A DNA stretch of 64,000 nt from CAZAFN01 sp964484795 (GCA_964484795.1 CAZAFN010000002.1:27606-91605); one strand, 5' to 3'. Positions 1 to 10,083 are shown, numbered from the stretch's first letter. The notes: generated by a model not told the origin, from the letters alone. Numbers and translations: made by a program.

Positions 1-780
1 AATATTCCAAATTTTTTTTTTATTATTTGAAGATCTTAAAATGGTTTTTACAACTTTCGACAATGGTATTTTAGAAAAAAATATATTAGCTTGGAGACCA
101 GAAAAAAAAGAAATTTTTTTCAGTTCCTTTAACAAACCATCTGAAATATCCGTACAAAAATCAACACAACCCACAAGGGAAGATCCAAGAAGAATTCTAG
201 GGTTTGGTATGTGTAACTTTTTAAGCAAGTATTCTTTTGATCTATCATCTATTTCATACAAATCTTTTTTTTTTTTATTTAACAAATTGTAACCTAAAGA
301 TGCATCCCCAAGGTTTCCTGAAACAAAAATTTCAGACCCTTCTCTCGCAGTCATATTTTTGTGTATATCCTTTTTAACTATCCCAAAAATCGAAGCTGAT
401 AAAAAAATTATTGGTGATTTGCTCAAATCACCACCGAATAATTTAAGTTTAAATTTTTTATGATCTTCCCTTAAACCACTAACAAATCTTTTTATCCATT
501 GAATTGGGCTGGAATTAGGGATAGACAAGTTTAACAAATATCCATAGGGATTTGCTCCCATCGCAGCAATATCAGATAAATTAATTCTTAAAAGTTTTTT
601 TGCTAAAATCTTGGGATCATAATTCTTATCAAAATGCTGTCCTTCTACCATCATATCTGTGGAAACAACCATTTTTTTTTTTAAATCCAAAAAAGCAGCA
701 TCATTTCTCAATCCTAAGGATTCTTTATTTTTGGCTAAGGGTGAAAAATATTTTCTTAAGATTTCTAGTTCTTTATCCAT
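1..780 (-). CDS. thiL: Thiamine-monophosphate kinase, 3' end outside window
   Basis: ThiL phosphorylates thiamine monophosphate to thiamine diphosphate, the last cofactor-making step. The reverse-strand frame opens with ATG at 778-780 and stays open to base 1, giving about 260 residues; the C-terminus lies outside the window. Visible family motifs are RNDAAFLD (about residues 25-32, where the family usually has a GDD-type metal site), STDMMVEG (40-47), LSDIAAMGANP (about 72-82), GGDLS, SGNLGDASLG and DISDGLLKEL. It sits 8 bases downstream of nusB at the end of the rib operon, its usual alphaproteobacterial position. The Asn in place of the first Asp of the GDD motif is worth noting. Confidence 0.92.
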   Translation of the reverse strand, partial: MDKELEILRKYFSPLAKNKESLGLRNDAAFLDLKKKMVVSTDMMVEGQHFDKNYDPKILAKKLLRINLSDIAAMGANPYGYLLNLSIPNSSPIQWIKRFVSGLREDHKKFKLKLFGGDLSKSPIIFLSASIFGIVKKDIHKNMTAREGSEIFVSGNLGDASLGYNLLNKKKKDLYEIDDRSKEYLLKKLHIPNPRILLGSSLVGCVDFCTDISDGLLKELKKISFFSGLQANIFFSKIPLSKVVKTILRSSNNKKKIWNI

Positions 781-788
781 AAATAAAA

Positions 789-1250
789 TTATTCTTTGAA
801 ATGAAGTTTGTTATAAATTTTCTCTAGTATTGCGTTGATAAATGCACTCTCATTTTTTGAAAAGAATGATTCCGTCAAGATAACATATTCGCTTATTATG
901 ATGCCTATTGAAGTTTTTGGAAATACTATCATTTCCGAGATGGCAGCCTTTAAAATCGCTAATAAGACATTGGGTATTCTAGAAATTGACCAATCTTTTC
1001 CCAGATTGTCTTTAATTAATTTGTCTATAAATTCATTCTTTTCATAAAGGAGATTAAATATCTTTGAAAAAAATTTTTTGTCAAATTTTTTTTTATCTAA
1101 ATGAAAATCAAAATCAAGTTGTAATTTAAAATCATTGTCATCTAAAAAATATTTCTCTATTTCTTTTTTATCACATTGTAAACTTAAATTATAGATAGCC
1201 TGAACAGCAACATATCTGGAAAAAGATTTATGAACCAAACCATTACTCAT
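789..1250 (-). CDS. nusB: Transcription antitermination factor NusB
   Basis: NusB binds boxA RNA with NusE (S10) to form the rRNA antitermination complex. The 153-residue all-helical protein starts with the typical SFSRYVAVQAIYNL helix and ends with the family signature around VFPKTSIGIIISEYV and SAFINAILEKIYN. Its start overlaps the ribH stop by 8 bases, so it is translationally coupled. Location between ribH and thiL is the standard alphaproteobacterial order. Strongly AT-driven Lys/Asn/Phe content, otherwise ordinary. Confidence 0.9.
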   Translation of the reverse strand: MSNGLVHKSFSRYVAVQAIYNLSLQCDKKEIEKYFLDDNDFKLQLDFDFHLDKKKFDKKFFSKIFNLLYEKNEFIDKLIKDNLGKDWSISRIPNVLLAILKAAISEMIVFPKTSIGIIISEYVILTESFFSKNESAFINAILEKIYNKLHFKE

Positions 1251-1653
1251 TTAATAAATTCATTAAATTAATACAGACATTCGCAGCATTTGCTCCAAGA
1301 TTTTTTTTTTCAAGTTCGGACCTTTCCACTGCCTGAGAGTAATTTTTAACTGTCAGCACCGCTGAGCTAAGAGGAATTTTATTTTCATAAGCTATTTTGT
1401 AAATTTGCTTCAAAGCAATATCTCTAACCATATAATAATGATCTGTTTCTCCTTTAATCACGCAGCCAAGTATTATGAAACCTTTGAAGTTTTTTTTGTG
1501 CTTTTCTAAAACAAATGGAATTTCTAAAGTTCCATCAACAGAAATCTTTTTATAAAAAAATTTTTTTTCCTGTAAAATTAATTCTGCTCCTTCAAGAAGG
1601 TTTTCAGAAATTTCTGGGTAAAAGTTTGAGTAAATTATTAAGACTTTTTTCAT
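1243..1653 (-). CDS. ribH: 6,7-dimethyl-8-ribityllumazine synthase
   Basis: Lumazine synthase condenses 5-amino-6-ribitylaminouracil with dihydroxybutanone phosphate. The 136-residue length is at the short end for the family. Diagnostic motifs are GTLEIPFVLEK (substrate loop), GFIILGCVIKGETDHY (containing the catalytic His) and the C-terminal NLGANAANVCINLMNL helix. Its ATG overlaps the ribBA stop by 4 bases (ATGA type), indicating coupled translation in the rib operon. Confidence 0.93.
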   Translation of the reverse strand: MKKVLIIYSNFYPEISENLLEGAELILQEKKFFYKKISVDGTLEIPFVLEKHKKNFKGFIILGCVIKGETDHYYMVRDIALKQIYKIAYENKIPLSSAVLTVKNYSQAVERSELEKKNLGANAANVCINLMNLLNE

Positions 1654-2732
1654 ATGAATTTTTTTGTTCCTTTGATTTTCAAACCAAAACCATCAATTCC
1701 TACAATATTTTTTGTTGATCGCGTTAGTAAAGTTATTTTTCTAACTCCCAAATCAATCAATATTTGCGCTCCAATTCCATATTCTTTAAGTATAATGTTC
1801 TTTGAATTCGTTTTTTTTTTCTCTTTTTTTTTTAATTCTTTTTTTGGGTTTCTTATTACCACTACGATTCCATTATCTAATCTAGAAATGATTTCTATAG
1901 CCTTTTCAAGATCTTTGTTTTTTGGATCCAGTAAGTCTGAAAAAAAATTCAAACTATGCATCCTAACAACAATTTCCTTATTTTTTAATATCTCACCTCT
2001 TACTAAGGCTAGATGCTCCGTATTATCTATTAAATTTTTGTAAATATACATTTTGAACTTTTTTGATTTTCCTAATAATATTTCATCAATCTTGATACAC
2101 TTTACAAACTTTTCCTTTTTAAGCTTGTATTCTATTAAATCCTTTATTGATGACATTTTTAATCTATGTTTTTTACAAAATTTAACCAAATCATCATACC
2201 TTGCCATCGTCCCATCATCATTCATAATTTCACAAATCACACCATGCGGAAAATTATTTCCTAATGATAATCTTGATAAATCAACAGCAGCTTCTGTATG
2301 ACCCGCCCTAACTAGAACGCCTCCCTCACTTGCTAAAAGAGGAAAAATATGTCCTGGACTTACTAAATCAGAGGGTTTTGATTTTGAAGAAACTGCAACT
2401 TTAATGGTATGAGCTCTATCTTTTGCACTAATACCAGTGGTCACACCTTTCTTTGCTTCAATAGAAACTGTGAAAGCAGTTCTATGACGGCTTTGATTGA
2501 TTTCAGTCATTAATTTCAAATTTAATTTGTCAAATCTCTTTTTATCCAGAGCAAGACAAATCAAACCTCTTGCAAATTTTGCCATAAAGTTAATCTTCTC
2601 AGATGAAACACAAGAAGCGCAGAACATAAGGTCTCCTTCATTCTCCCTGTTTTCATCATCAACAATTACAACCATCTTTCCTTTTGAAAGATCTTTAATA
2701 ATTTCTGTAATTGGAGATAAATTAGTCTTCAT
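1650..2732 (-). CDS. ribBA: Dihydroxybutanone phosphate synthase fused to degenerate GTP cyclohydrolase II
   Basis: The N-terminal RibB domain (about residues 1-205) makes 3,4-dihydroxy-2-butanone 4-phosphate from ribulose 5-phosphate. It keeps DDENRENEGDLM and RAGHTEAAVDLSRL. The C-terminal half is homologous to RibA (VRMHS..., then YGIGAQILIDLGVRKI near the end) but the three zinc cysteines of the family GxxxxSxRCDCG motif are absent: the segment after VRMHS reads LNFFSDLLDP. This domain is therefore probably inactive as GTP cyclohydrolase II, as in the degenerate RibBA-like proteins known from alphaproteobacteria, and a separate ribA is expected elsewhere. It overlaps ribE by 11 bases. Confidence 0.88.
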   Translation of the reverse strand: MKTNLSPITEIIKDLSKGKMVVIVDDENRENEGDLMFCASCVSSEKINFMAKFARGLICLALDKKRFDKLNLKLMTEINQSRHRTAFTVSIEAKKGVTTGISAKDRAHTIKVAVSSKSKPSDLVSPGHIFPLLASEGGVLVRAGHTEAAVDLSRLSLGNNFPHGVICEIMNDDGTMARYDDLVKFCKKHRLKMSSIKDLIEYKLKKEKFVKCIKIDEILLGKSKKFKMYIYKNLIDNTEHLALVRGEILKNKEIVVRMHSLNFFSDLLDPKNKDLEKAIEIISRLDNGIVVVIRNPKKELKKKEKKKTNSKNIILKEYGIGAQILIDLGVRKITLLTRSTKNIVGIDGFGLKIKGTKKFI

Positions 2733-3306
2733 ATTTTCCTAAAGCCCTAAAAACATACCTTGCCATTGCATCTATCTCAGTGTTTAGAAGGTTTCCTTCT
2801 TTAATTTTTTTGATTGTTGTCATTTGCCAAGTATAAGGAATTATACTAACAAGAAATTTTTCTTTTATAACATCATTTATAGTTAAAGATACCCCATCCA
2901 AAGTGATGGAACCTTTCTTCATCAAAAACTTTGTAATCTCTTTTTCAGTTTTAAATGTTATCACCTTTGAATCACCAACATCACTGATTTTTTTCACAAC
3001 TGAAACACCATCTATGTGGCCAAAGACCATATGACCGCTAATATCGTCCCCATATTTTAATGATCTTTCAAGATTTATCTCATCACCAACCTTCTTAATT
3101 GCTAAATTTGTTTTACCTATTGTTTCATTTGACAAATTACAAAAGAAAGTTTTTTTTTCTTTTTTTGCAACTGTTAAACAAATACCAGAACAACAAATTG
3201 ATTCACCTAATCTAATCTCTTTAAAATCTGATTTTATTCCTAGAATCTTGTTTTTTTTATCAAAACATTCAATGCTACCAATCTCTTGTATTATTCCAGA
3301 AAACAT
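2722..3306 (-). CDS. ribE: Riboflavin synthase, alpha subunit
   Basis: Dismutates two lumazines to riboflavin. The 194-residue protein has the expected two tandem lumazine-binding domains. It opens with MFSGIIQEIG; GESICCSGICLTV marks repeat one, and GHMVFGHIDGVS and GSITLDGVSLTIND mark the second repeat. Its start codon shares one base with the ribD stop, giving tight coupling in the operon ribD-ribE-ribBA-ribH. Confidence 0.93.
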   Translation of the reverse strand: MFSGIIQEIGSIECFDKKNKILGIKSDFKEIRLGESICCSGICLTVAKKEKKTFFCNLSNETIGKTNLAIKKVGDEINLERSLKYGDDISGHMVFGHIDGVSVVKKISDVGDSKVITFKTEKEITKFLMKKGSITLDGVSLTINDVIKEKFLVSIIPYTWQMTTIKKIKEGNLLNTEIDAMARYVFRALGKYED

Positions 3307-4436
3307 TAACTACCAAAAAAAAAATTTTTATTATTAGATTTTTCAAGAATCTCAAGTTTGTTATCACCAAATTCTATGATTTTTTTAGTTTTAAATTTGA
3401 ACTTTGAAAAATTACAAACACCGTTAGAATCAATTGCACTCTGACCTTTAGACCCTATAAAAAAATTACCTCTAAAAATATAAATTTCATCACACAAATT
3501 AGATTCAAGAAATGAACTAAAAATTTTTGCCCCACCTTCAACCAACAAATTACATATTCCTAAATCTCCAAGTTTTCTAAGTATTTCATCTAGATTAAAT
3601 TTTTTTTTATTCATACTTATAATCTCAACTTTCTTATCCAAATAGGGTTTTTTTTTAGTTTTTTTATCTTGTTGAGTAAAAACCAATGTTCTTATATTTT
3701 TACAGTTTTTAAAAATTTTATGGTGCATATTGAGATCTAAATTTCTATTTAATACTATTCTTATAGGTGAAAATTTTTTTAACCCAAGCATTCTACAATT
3801 TAATACACAATCATCAATTTTAACTGTATTTGAACCCACTAAAATTCCATCGACTTCCGATCTTAAAATATGCAAATAATCTTGACACATTTTGTTGGTA
3901 ATCTTACTTCTCGCACTTGGTTGAAAAGATATTTTTCCATCCAATGAAGTTGCTAATTTTAAAATTACCTTTGGTCTTTTTTTTATTCTATTAAAAAAAT
4001 ATCCTTCATACAATTTGTATGTTTCATCCTTCATTATTCCATTAACCACTCTAATTCCATTTTCTTTTAATTTTTTTTCACCTCCTCCATTCACCCTATG
4101 ATCAGGATCAAAAATAGAAAAAACTACACGATCAATTTTTGTTTTAAGAATTCTTGAAACACAAGATTCCGATCTTCCAATATGACAACATGGTTCAAGT
4201 GTCGAATACAAAATATATTTTTTGTTTTTTTTAAAATTAACATTTTGTATTGCTTCTGCCTCCGCGTGAGGTCTACCTGTCTTTGCAGTGAAACCAAAAC
4301 TTACAATTTTGTGATCCTTTAAAGTCTTATTTGCTTCAACTAAAACGCAAACAACTGGTGGGTTTGGAAAAGTTCTTCCTATAATCTGCTTTAATATGAA
4401 AATTGCTATTTTTATATACTTTTTGTCAAACTCCAC
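3306..4436 (-). CDS. ribD: Bifunctional riboflavin deaminase/reductase RibD
   Basis: Carries out two successive steps, deamination of the pyrimidine intermediate and side-chain reduction. The N-terminal deaminase domain (about 1-145) shows the zinc motifs HAEAEAIQ and TLEPCCHIGRSESC. The C-terminal DHFR-like reductase (about 150-360) has LKLATSLDGKI, RSEVDGILVGSNTV and the LLVEGGAKIFSSFL motif. 376 residues is normal length. It starts 4 bases after nrdR. Confidence 0.93.
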   Translation of the reverse strand: MEFDKKYIKIAIFILKQIIGRTFPNPPVVCVLVEANKTLKDHKIVSFGFTAKTGRPHAEAEAIQNVNFKKNKKYILYSTLEPCCHIGRSESCVSRILKTKIDRVVFSIFDPDHRVNGGGEKKLKENGIRVVNGIMKDETYKLYEGYFFNRIKKRPKVILKLATSLDGKISFQPSARSKITNKMCQDYLHILRSEVDGILVGSNTVKIDDCVLNCRMLGLKKFSPIRIVLNRNLDLNMHHKIFKNCKNIRTLVFTQQDKKTKKKPYLDKKVEIISMNKKKFNLDEILRKLGDLGICNLLVEGGAKIFSSFLESNLCDEIYIFRGNFFIGSKGQSAIDSNGVCNFSKFKFKTKKIIEFGDNKLEILEKSNNKNFFFGS

Positions 4437-4440
4437 TTAC

Positions 4441-4902
4441 TCATTCATTTTTTAAATTTAAATTTTTATCTATAAATTTTCTAAAATCATCCGTTTCTTG
4501 AAAATCTTTGTAAACCGATGCAAACCTCAAATAAGCAACTCTATCCAACTCTTTTAGTGCATCCATAACTAATTCTCCAATTACCTTGGTTGGAATTTCA
4601 GTCTCTCCAGAACTCTCCAATCTTCTTTGAATACTATTTGTTATTAATTCAATTTGGTCAGGATCAACAGGCCTTTTTCTACAAGATATATTTATTGATC
4701 CTAATAATTTTTCTCTATCAAAAACAGTTCTCGAATCATCTTTCTTAATAACCATTAACTCTCTTAACTGAACTCTTTCAAAAGTTGTAAACCTTGCACC
4801 ACACGCTGGACAAAGCCTTCTCCTTCTTATCGCACTGTTATCTTCAGTGGGTCTAGAATCTTTAACTTGAGTTTCTTCATGTCCACAAAAGGGGCAACGC
4901 AT
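4441..4902 (-). CDS. nrdR: Transcriptional repressor NrdR
   Basis: ATP/dATP-sensing repressor of ribonucleotide reductase genes. An N-terminal zinc ribbon ([32 protein letters not shown]) supplies four cysteines. The ATP-cone follows (about residues 49-139: [16 protein letters not shown] ... [14 protein letters not shown]). 153 residues is typical. It is located between glyA and ribD as in many alphaproteobacteria. Confidence 0.95.
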   Translation of the reverse strand: MRCPFCGHEETQVKDSRPTEDNSAIRRRRLCPACGARFTTFERVQLRELMVIKKDDSRTVFDREKLLGSINISCRKRPVDPDQIELITNSIQRRLESSGETEIPTKVIGELVMDALKELDRVAYLRFASVYKDFQETDDFRKFIDKNLNLKNE

Positions 4903-4916
4903 AATTAGACCTTAAT

Positions 4917-6200
4917 TTATATTGCCGAGCCATAAATAGGAAATTTCTCGCACAATGATTTAACTTTAGACTTAACCTCTTGTTCGACCACACTATTATT
5001 CTCTGGATTATTAGAAAGACCATCCAAAACATCTCCAATCAAATTACCTATCAATCTAAATTCATCAACACCGAAACCTCTACTCGTACCTGCAGGTGAA
5101 CCAAGCCTAATGCCAGATGTAACAAACGGACTTTCTGGATCAAATGGAACACCGTTTTTATTGCAAGTTATTCCTGCATTCTCCAATGATTTTTCTGCTG
5201 CTTTACCTGTCAATTTTTTTGGTCTTAAATCTACTAAAACAAGGTGCGTATCTGTTCCACCAGAAACAACATCAAGCCCTCTTTCCAGTACAACTTCAGC
5301 AAGTGTTCTTGAATTATCAACCACAGATTTAATATAATCTTTGAATTCTGGTTTAAGTGCTTCACCGAAAGCAACGGCTTTAGCACAAATGACGTGCATA
5401 AGCGGACCACCTTGAAGACCAGGAAAAACAGCGGAGTTTATCTTCTTAGCATAATCAGAATTATTTGTTAGAACTATCCCTCCCCTAGGCCCTCTAAGGG
5501 TTTTATGAGTAGTAGAAGTTACAACATCAGCAAAATCTAATGGGTTAGGATGATGGCCAGTAGCCACAAGACCTGCAAAATGAGCCATATCAACCAACAA
5601 AATTGCATCAGCTTTTTCAGCAATCTCTTTGAATCTCTTAAAATCAATAACTCGTGGGTAGGCAGATCCACCAGCTATAATTAATTTAGGCTTATGTTCA
5701 ATTGCAAGTTTTTCAACCTCATCATAATCAATTAATGCATCATCCTTCTTAACACCGTATTGAATTGCATTAAACCATTTTCCAGACTCATTTGGAGGTG
5801 CACCATGAGTTAAATGGCCTCCTGCTGCAAGAGACATTCCCATTATTGTGTCTCCTGGCTTCAATAAAGCCAAGAAAACTGCCTGATTAGCTTGTGAACC
5901 AGAATGGACCTGTACATTTGCAAAATCAGCTTTAAAAAGTTTTTTTAATCTATCAATACATAAGTCTTCCACCACATCAACATGCTCGCATCCACCATAA
6001 TACCTTTTACCGGAATAACCTTCAGCATATTTGTTTGTTAAGATTGTTCCTTGAGCCTCTAGAACTGCCTTTGATACAATGTTTTCAGATGCTATTAATT
6101 CTATCTGATCATTCTGCCTATTAAATTCATTTTCAATTGCATCTAAAATTGCTGGATCCGTTTGGGTTAAACTACTTTTAAAAAAAATCTGTGATGTCAT
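4917..6200 (-). CDS. glyA: Serine hydroxymethyltransferase
   Basis: PLP enzyme interconverting serine and glycine with transfer of a one-carbon unit to tetrahydrofolate. The 427-residue protein has the PLP-lysine motif [16 protein letters not shown], the [13 protein letters not shown] substrate region and [10 protein letters not shown] near the C-terminus. It may supply glycine and serine for the sgaA-hpr-gckA pathway encoded at 15085-18610. 14-base spacing to nrdR and 17 to rpiB indicates one operon. Confidence 0.96.
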   Translation of the reverse strand: MTSQIFFKSSLTQTDPAILDAIENEFNRQNDQIELIASENIVSKAVLEAQGTILTNKYAEGYSGKRYYGGCEHVDVVEDLCIDRLKKLFKADFANVQVHSGSQANQAVFLALLKPGDTIMGMSLAAGGHLTHGAPPNESGKWFNAIQYGVKKDDALIDYDEVEKLAIEHKPKLIIAGGSAYPRVIDFKRFKEIAEKADAILLVDMAHFAGLVATGHHPNPLDFADVVTSTTHKTLRGPRGGIVLTNNSDYAKKINSAVFPGLQGGPLMHVICAKAVAFGEALKPEFKDYIKSVVDNSRTLAEVVLERGLDVVSGGTDTHLVLVDLRPKKLTGKAAEKSLENAGITCNKNGVPFDPESPFVTSGIRLGSPAGTSRGFGVDEFRLIGNLIGDVLDGLSNNPENNSVVEQEVKSKVKSLCEKFPIYGSAI

Positions 6201-6217
6201 ATTAACTCCCTAACTAA

Positions 6218-6652
6218 TTACATTTCTACATTATTAAATTTGTCAAGTCTAGCTTGGTGACGCCCACCATGATATTTTGTGACTAAAAACATATTAAAAC
6301 ATTTAATAGCATCTTGAAGAGAAATCAACCTTGAACCTAAAACTAAAACATTTGCATTATTATGCTCTCTTGCCAACTTAGCCATAACATCATCAACACA
6401 TAAAGCAGCCCTTATATTTTTGTATCTATTAGCCACCATTGACATTCCAATTCCACTACCACAAATTAAAACACCAAAAATACATTCATCTTTTATAATT
6501 TTTTTTGATAATTTATGTGCAAACTCTGGATAATCAACTGAATCAGTACTATCAGTTCCAAGATCAAGAAAGTCACAATCCTTGAAGTGAATAATTAGAT
6601 TTTTTTTTAATTCAAATCCAGCATGATCACAAGCTATGCATATTTTCTTCAT
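6218..6652 (-). CDS. rpiB: Ribose-5-phosphate isomerase B
   Basis: Interconverts ribose 5-phosphate and ribulose 5-phosphate; ribulose 5-phosphate is also the RibB substrate made use of a few genes downstream. The 144-residue LacA/RpiB-type protein shows IACDHAGFELK at the N-terminus, the catalytic-loop motif CGSGIGMSMVANR and the helix MAKLAREHNNANVLVLGSR. It lies between agcS and glyA. Confidence 0.93.
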   Translation of the reverse strand: MKKICIACDHAGFELKKNLIIHFKDCDFLDLGTDSTDSVDYPEFAHKLSKKIIKDECIFGVLICGSGIGMSMVANRYKNIRAALCVDDVMAKLAREHNNANVLVLGSRLISLQDAIKCFNMFLVTKYHGGRHQARLDKFNNVEM

Positions 6653-6658
6653 AACAAA

Positions 6659-8074
6659 TTAATTTTCCAATTCTTCTATATCTTTACGTAAGTTTGATGA
6701 CAAAAAATAAAGGCCAATTATGTTGGGTATTGACATAGCAAAAATCATTGAGTCAGAAAAATTTATTACACTCCCAAGTTCCATTGAAGTACCAATAATT
6801 GTAAACATTAAAAAAATTATTTTAAATGAATGTTTACTAAAAGAACCCATACCAAATATGTAAGTCCAACATCTCAAACCATAGTAAGACCAGGTAATCA
6901 AAGTAGAGATGGCAAAAAGAGTAATTGCTATGGCTAGAACTATTGGAAACCAACTAAAAACTGATTCAAAAGCTCTTGATGTTAATTCAACACCCTGCAT
7001 TATATTATTATCTTCGTACACTCCTGTAATAATTATGACCAATGCTGTCATCGAACAAACAATAATTGTATCTACAAAAGGAGAAAGCAATGACATAAAA
7101 CCTGTATTCAGGTGATTATCACTCTTAGCAGGTGCATAAGCAATTGGAGCAGACCCAATTCCAGATTCATTTGAAAAAACAGCCCTCTTAACTCCAGCAA
7201 TCATTGCCCCAAGCACTCCCCCGGTTGTTGCATCTGCACTAAATGCGCTAGAAAAAATTTTGATCAAGGTTTCAGGAATCAAATTATAATTTGACAAAAT
7301 AATAACCAAACAAGACACTACGTATACCAAAGCCATAAACGGCACAAGCTTTTCAGTAACTTTCCCAATAGATTTTATACCACCTATGATTATAAAGCCT
7401 ACAATTGTAGCAAAGGCTATCCCTCCCAACCAACCTTTCTGGTAAAGTGGGCTTTGAGTTCCTCCTGTAGCTTCAACAATTTGCTGAAAAGCCTGATTAG
7501 CTTGAAACATATTTCCTCCACCAAAAGAACCACCAATACAACATATTGCAAAAAAAAGTGCTAAAAACTTTCCCAACATAGGTAAACCAGTTTCACTTAA
7601 CCCTGAAGAAAGGTATCTTATTGCTCCTCCAGAAACCGTCCCATCTGAATGAATTACTCGATATTTATGACCTAAGCTAACCTCCACAAATTTTAGAGTC
7701 ATACCAAAAAAAGCAGTTAAAATCATCCACAACATTGCACCTGGCCCACCAATAGAAATTGCAACTGCAACACCAGCTATATTCCCCAATCCAATTGTTC
7801 CTGACATTGCAGCAGTAAAAGATTGAAAATGAGTGATTTCCCCAGGATGATTTGGGTGATCATATCTTCCCATTGCAACTTTGATTGCTCTTGAAAAATA
7901 CCTTACATTTACAAATCTGAAATAAAATGTAAAAAAGAAACTTGCAAATAAAAGCCAAATGACAATTAAGGGTATCTCTGTTTCTAAAAAAGAAAAACTA
8001 CTGAAAACAAAACTTGTTACTGCATTGGAGATAGGTTCTAAATATGAATTTATATGATTGTCAATGGTGTTCAT
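6659..8074 (-). CDS. AGCS-family sodium:amino-acid (alanine/glycine) symporter
   Basis: Integral membrane sodium-coupled symporter of the alanine/glycine:cation symporter family. The 471-residue protein has about ten hydrophobic segments and the family region TIGLGNIAGVAVAISIGGPGA (about residues 95-115), plus FSNESGIGSAPIAYA. Substrate cannot be fixed; glycine or alanine fits the family, and the downstream glyA makes glycine plausible. First gene of the tightly spaced block running to thiL. Confidence 0.9.
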   Translation of the reverse strand: MNTIDNHINSYLEPISNAVTSFVFSSFSFLETEIPLIVIWLLFASFFFTFYFRFVNVRYFSRAIKVAMGRYDHPNHPGEITHFQSFTAAMSGTIGLGNIAGVAVAISIGGPGAMLWMILTAFFGMTLKFVEVSLGHKYRVIHSDGTVSGGAIRYLSSGLSETGLPMLGKFLALFFAICCIGGSFGGGNMFQANQAFQQIVEATGGTQSPLYQKGWLGGIAFATIVGFIIIGGIKSIGKVTEKLVPFMALVYVVSCLVIILSNYNLIPETLIKIFSSAFSADATTGGVLGAMIAGVKRAVFSNESGIGSAPIAYAPAKSDNHLNTGFMSLLSPFVDTIIVCSMTALVIIITGVYEDNNIMQGVELTSRAFESVFSWFPIVLAIAITLFAISTLITWSYYGLRCWTYIFGMGSFSKHSFKIIFLMFTIIGTSMELGSVINFSDSMIFAMSIPNIIGLYFLSSNLRKDIEELEN

Positions 8075-8136
8075 TTTTAATGACTCTTAATTAGAAAATA
8101 ACATAATAAAAAATATTTGAAAAACTGTAATCTTTT

Positions 8137-9435
8137 TTACCTCAATATCTTAATTATTTTTTCATAACAATCATACAAACAATCTTCTTCAATACAATAA
8201 GGTGGCATTAAGTAAATCGTATTACCTATAGGTCTAATTAGAAGTCCATTTTCAAGGAATTTTTTTTTTAATTTTTCTCCATCATCAGAACCATAAGCTT
8301 TATCAAATTTATTTAAATCAAAAGCTGCTATGCTACCTAAACATCTGATTTTAGACACATTCAATTTTTTAGATAATTCAAGCAGACATTCTTTGTGAAT
8401 CTCAGATATCTTCTTAATTTTGGAAATTGTTTTTTCTTTATCAAACAAATTTATTGATGCAATTGCTGCTGAACACCCAACTGGGTTTGCAGTATATGAA
8501 TGACCATGTAAAAAAGCTTTTTTAATATCATCATCACAAAAAGCCTGATGAATCTTCTGACTAAAAATTGTTGCAGCAAGAGGAATGTATCCTCCAGTTA
8601 AAGATTTTGCAAGACACATAATATCTGGTTTGACATCTAAATAATCAGTAGCAAACATTTTACCGGTTCGCCCAAAACCAGTCATAACTTCATCAAATAT
8701 TACTAAAATACCAGCATTCTGAAATTTTTTAACTAATTCGTTAACAAAACATTTTCTAGACATCTTCATTCCACTTGCGCCCTGAACTAGTGGTTCAATT
8801 ATGATGGCTGCAATGTCATCATTATTTTCTGTTAAAATTTTATCTGCCTGCTCAAATGAATAAGATTCATTCTCCTCTATTTCATTATTTCCATTCCAGA
8901 ATTCTGGGTAAGGAATAAATCTTGATTCCAACAAAAAATCCTTGAAAGGTTCATAATATCCTGAAGAAAAACCCACGGACATAGACCCAAAGGTGTCTCC
9001 ATGATATCCACCTTTAAGTGCAACAAATTTTTTTTTCTTTTCTCCAAGATTATACCAGTACTGGATAGCAACTTTCATAGCTATTTCAACTGCTGTTGAT
9101 CCATTATCGGAATAAAAAACCTTTGAGAGATTATTGGGAAGAATATTTAATAATTCATTAGCCAAAGTAACAGCTGGATTATGTGTTAATCCAGAAAACA
9201 AAACCTGTTCAAGTTTATTTGCCTGAAAATTAATACTTTCAACTATTTCTTTTTTACAATGACCGTGCGTATTTACCCACCATGAAGAAATTAAATCCAC
9301 GTAATCATTTCCATCAATATCAGTTAATTTTTCATTTTTTGCCGTTTCAATTACAATGGGGTCAATAAAATTTTTGGACTGGCTAAATGGATGCCAAAGA
9401 TTGTTTTTGTCTAATTTTTGTATCCTTTTCTTCAT
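8137..9435 (-). CDS. bioA: Adenosylmethionine-8-amino-7-oxononanoate aminotransferase
   Basis: PLP aminotransferase that makes diaminopelargonate from KAPA, using S-adenosylmethionine as amino donor. The 432-residue protein has LWHPFSQ at the N-terminus, GSTAVEIAMKVAIQYW (cofactor-binding), the DEVMTGFGRTG loop and AKSLTGGYIPLAAT containing the PLP lysine. Last gene of the biotin operon, 6 bases after bioD. Confidence 0.95.
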   Translation of the reverse strand: MKKRIQKLDKNNLWHPFSQSKNFIDPIVIETAKNEKLTDIDGNDYVDLISSWWVNTHGHCKKEIVESINFQANKLEQVLFSGLTHNPAVTLANELLNILPNNLSKVFYSDNGSTAVEIAMKVAIQYWYNLGEKKKKFVALKGGYHGDTFGSMSVGFSSGYYEPFKDFLLESRFIPYPEFWNGNNEIEENESYSFEQADKILTENNDDIAAIIIEPLVQGASGMKMSRKCFVNELVKKFQNAGILVIFDEVMTGFGRTGKMFATDYLDVKPDIMCLAKSLTGGYIPLAATIFSQKIHQAFCDDDIKKAFLHGHSYTANPVGCSAAIASINLFDKEKTISKIKKISEIHKECLLELSKKLNVSKIRCLGSIAAFDLNKFDKAYGSDDGEKLKKKFLENGLLIRPIGNTIYLMPPYCIEEDCLYDCYEKIIKILR

Positions 9436-9441
9436 ACACAG

Positions 9442-10083
9442 TTAAATATTTGTAAACAAATTTTTTAAAGTAGAGATTTGAAGTTTATCAATTCTCTTTA
9501 AATAGGGAATTACTGCCATTACATTAATTTCTTTTCCGTAAATAATTTTTCCAAAATTTTTGATTGTTTGAATGGTATCTGACTCTTTTTTTCCAATGAA
9601 AACTATACCAAACAATTTAATTTTTTTTTTTTTTAAAATCTCTAATGACATTAAGGTGTGATTAATAGTTCCTAACTTTGTTCTACAAACCAAAATCAGC
9701 GGTAGATTAAAAAATTTAATTAAATCACTCATTAGAAAATTTTTGTTTATTGGAACTTGCAACCCTCCCGCTCCTTCAACCACAACTTTCTTAGAAAATT
9801 TTTTTTTTTTAATATTGTCAAAGTCTTTTAAAAAAATTTGCTTTTTTTGTTTTTTAGCTGCAATATTTGGACTTAAAGGATGTTCTAAAAAAAAAGTCTC
9901 GTCCATTATAACCTTTTTCTCACAAAGTCTCTCAACAACTTCAGAATCTTTTTCACCATAATCATTATAACCACACTGAATAGGCTTATAGTAAATTGCA
10001 TCAAGCTTATTTACTAATATTGAAGCAACTATTGTTTTTCCAACATTCGTGTCACTTCCTGATATGAAATATCCTTTAATCAC
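9442..10083 (-). CDS. bioD: Dethiobiotin synthetase
   Basis: ATP-dependent ring closure of diaminopelargonate to dethiobiotin. The 213-residue P-loop protein has SGSDTNVGKTIVASIL at the N-terminus, KPIQCGYN and VEGAGGLQVPIN, all BioD signatures. It directly abuts the bioC stop codon. Confidence 0.94.
   Translation of the reverse strand: MIKGYFISGSDTNVGKTIVASILVNKLDAIYYKPIQCGYNDYGEKDSEVVERLCEKKVIMDETFFLEHPLSPNIAAKKQKKQIFLKDFDNIKKKKFSKKVVVEGAGGLQVPINKNFLMSDLIKFFNLPLILVCRTKLGTINHTLMSLEILKKKKIKLFGIVFIGKKESDTIQTIKNFGKIIYGKEINVMAVIPYLKRIDKLQISTLKNLFTNI

Noticed and set aside
8075..8136. Possible glycine riboswitch before the AGCS symporter/glyA operon
   Set aside because: The gap is only 62 bases, AT-rich and without the conserved paired cores of a glycine aptamer.
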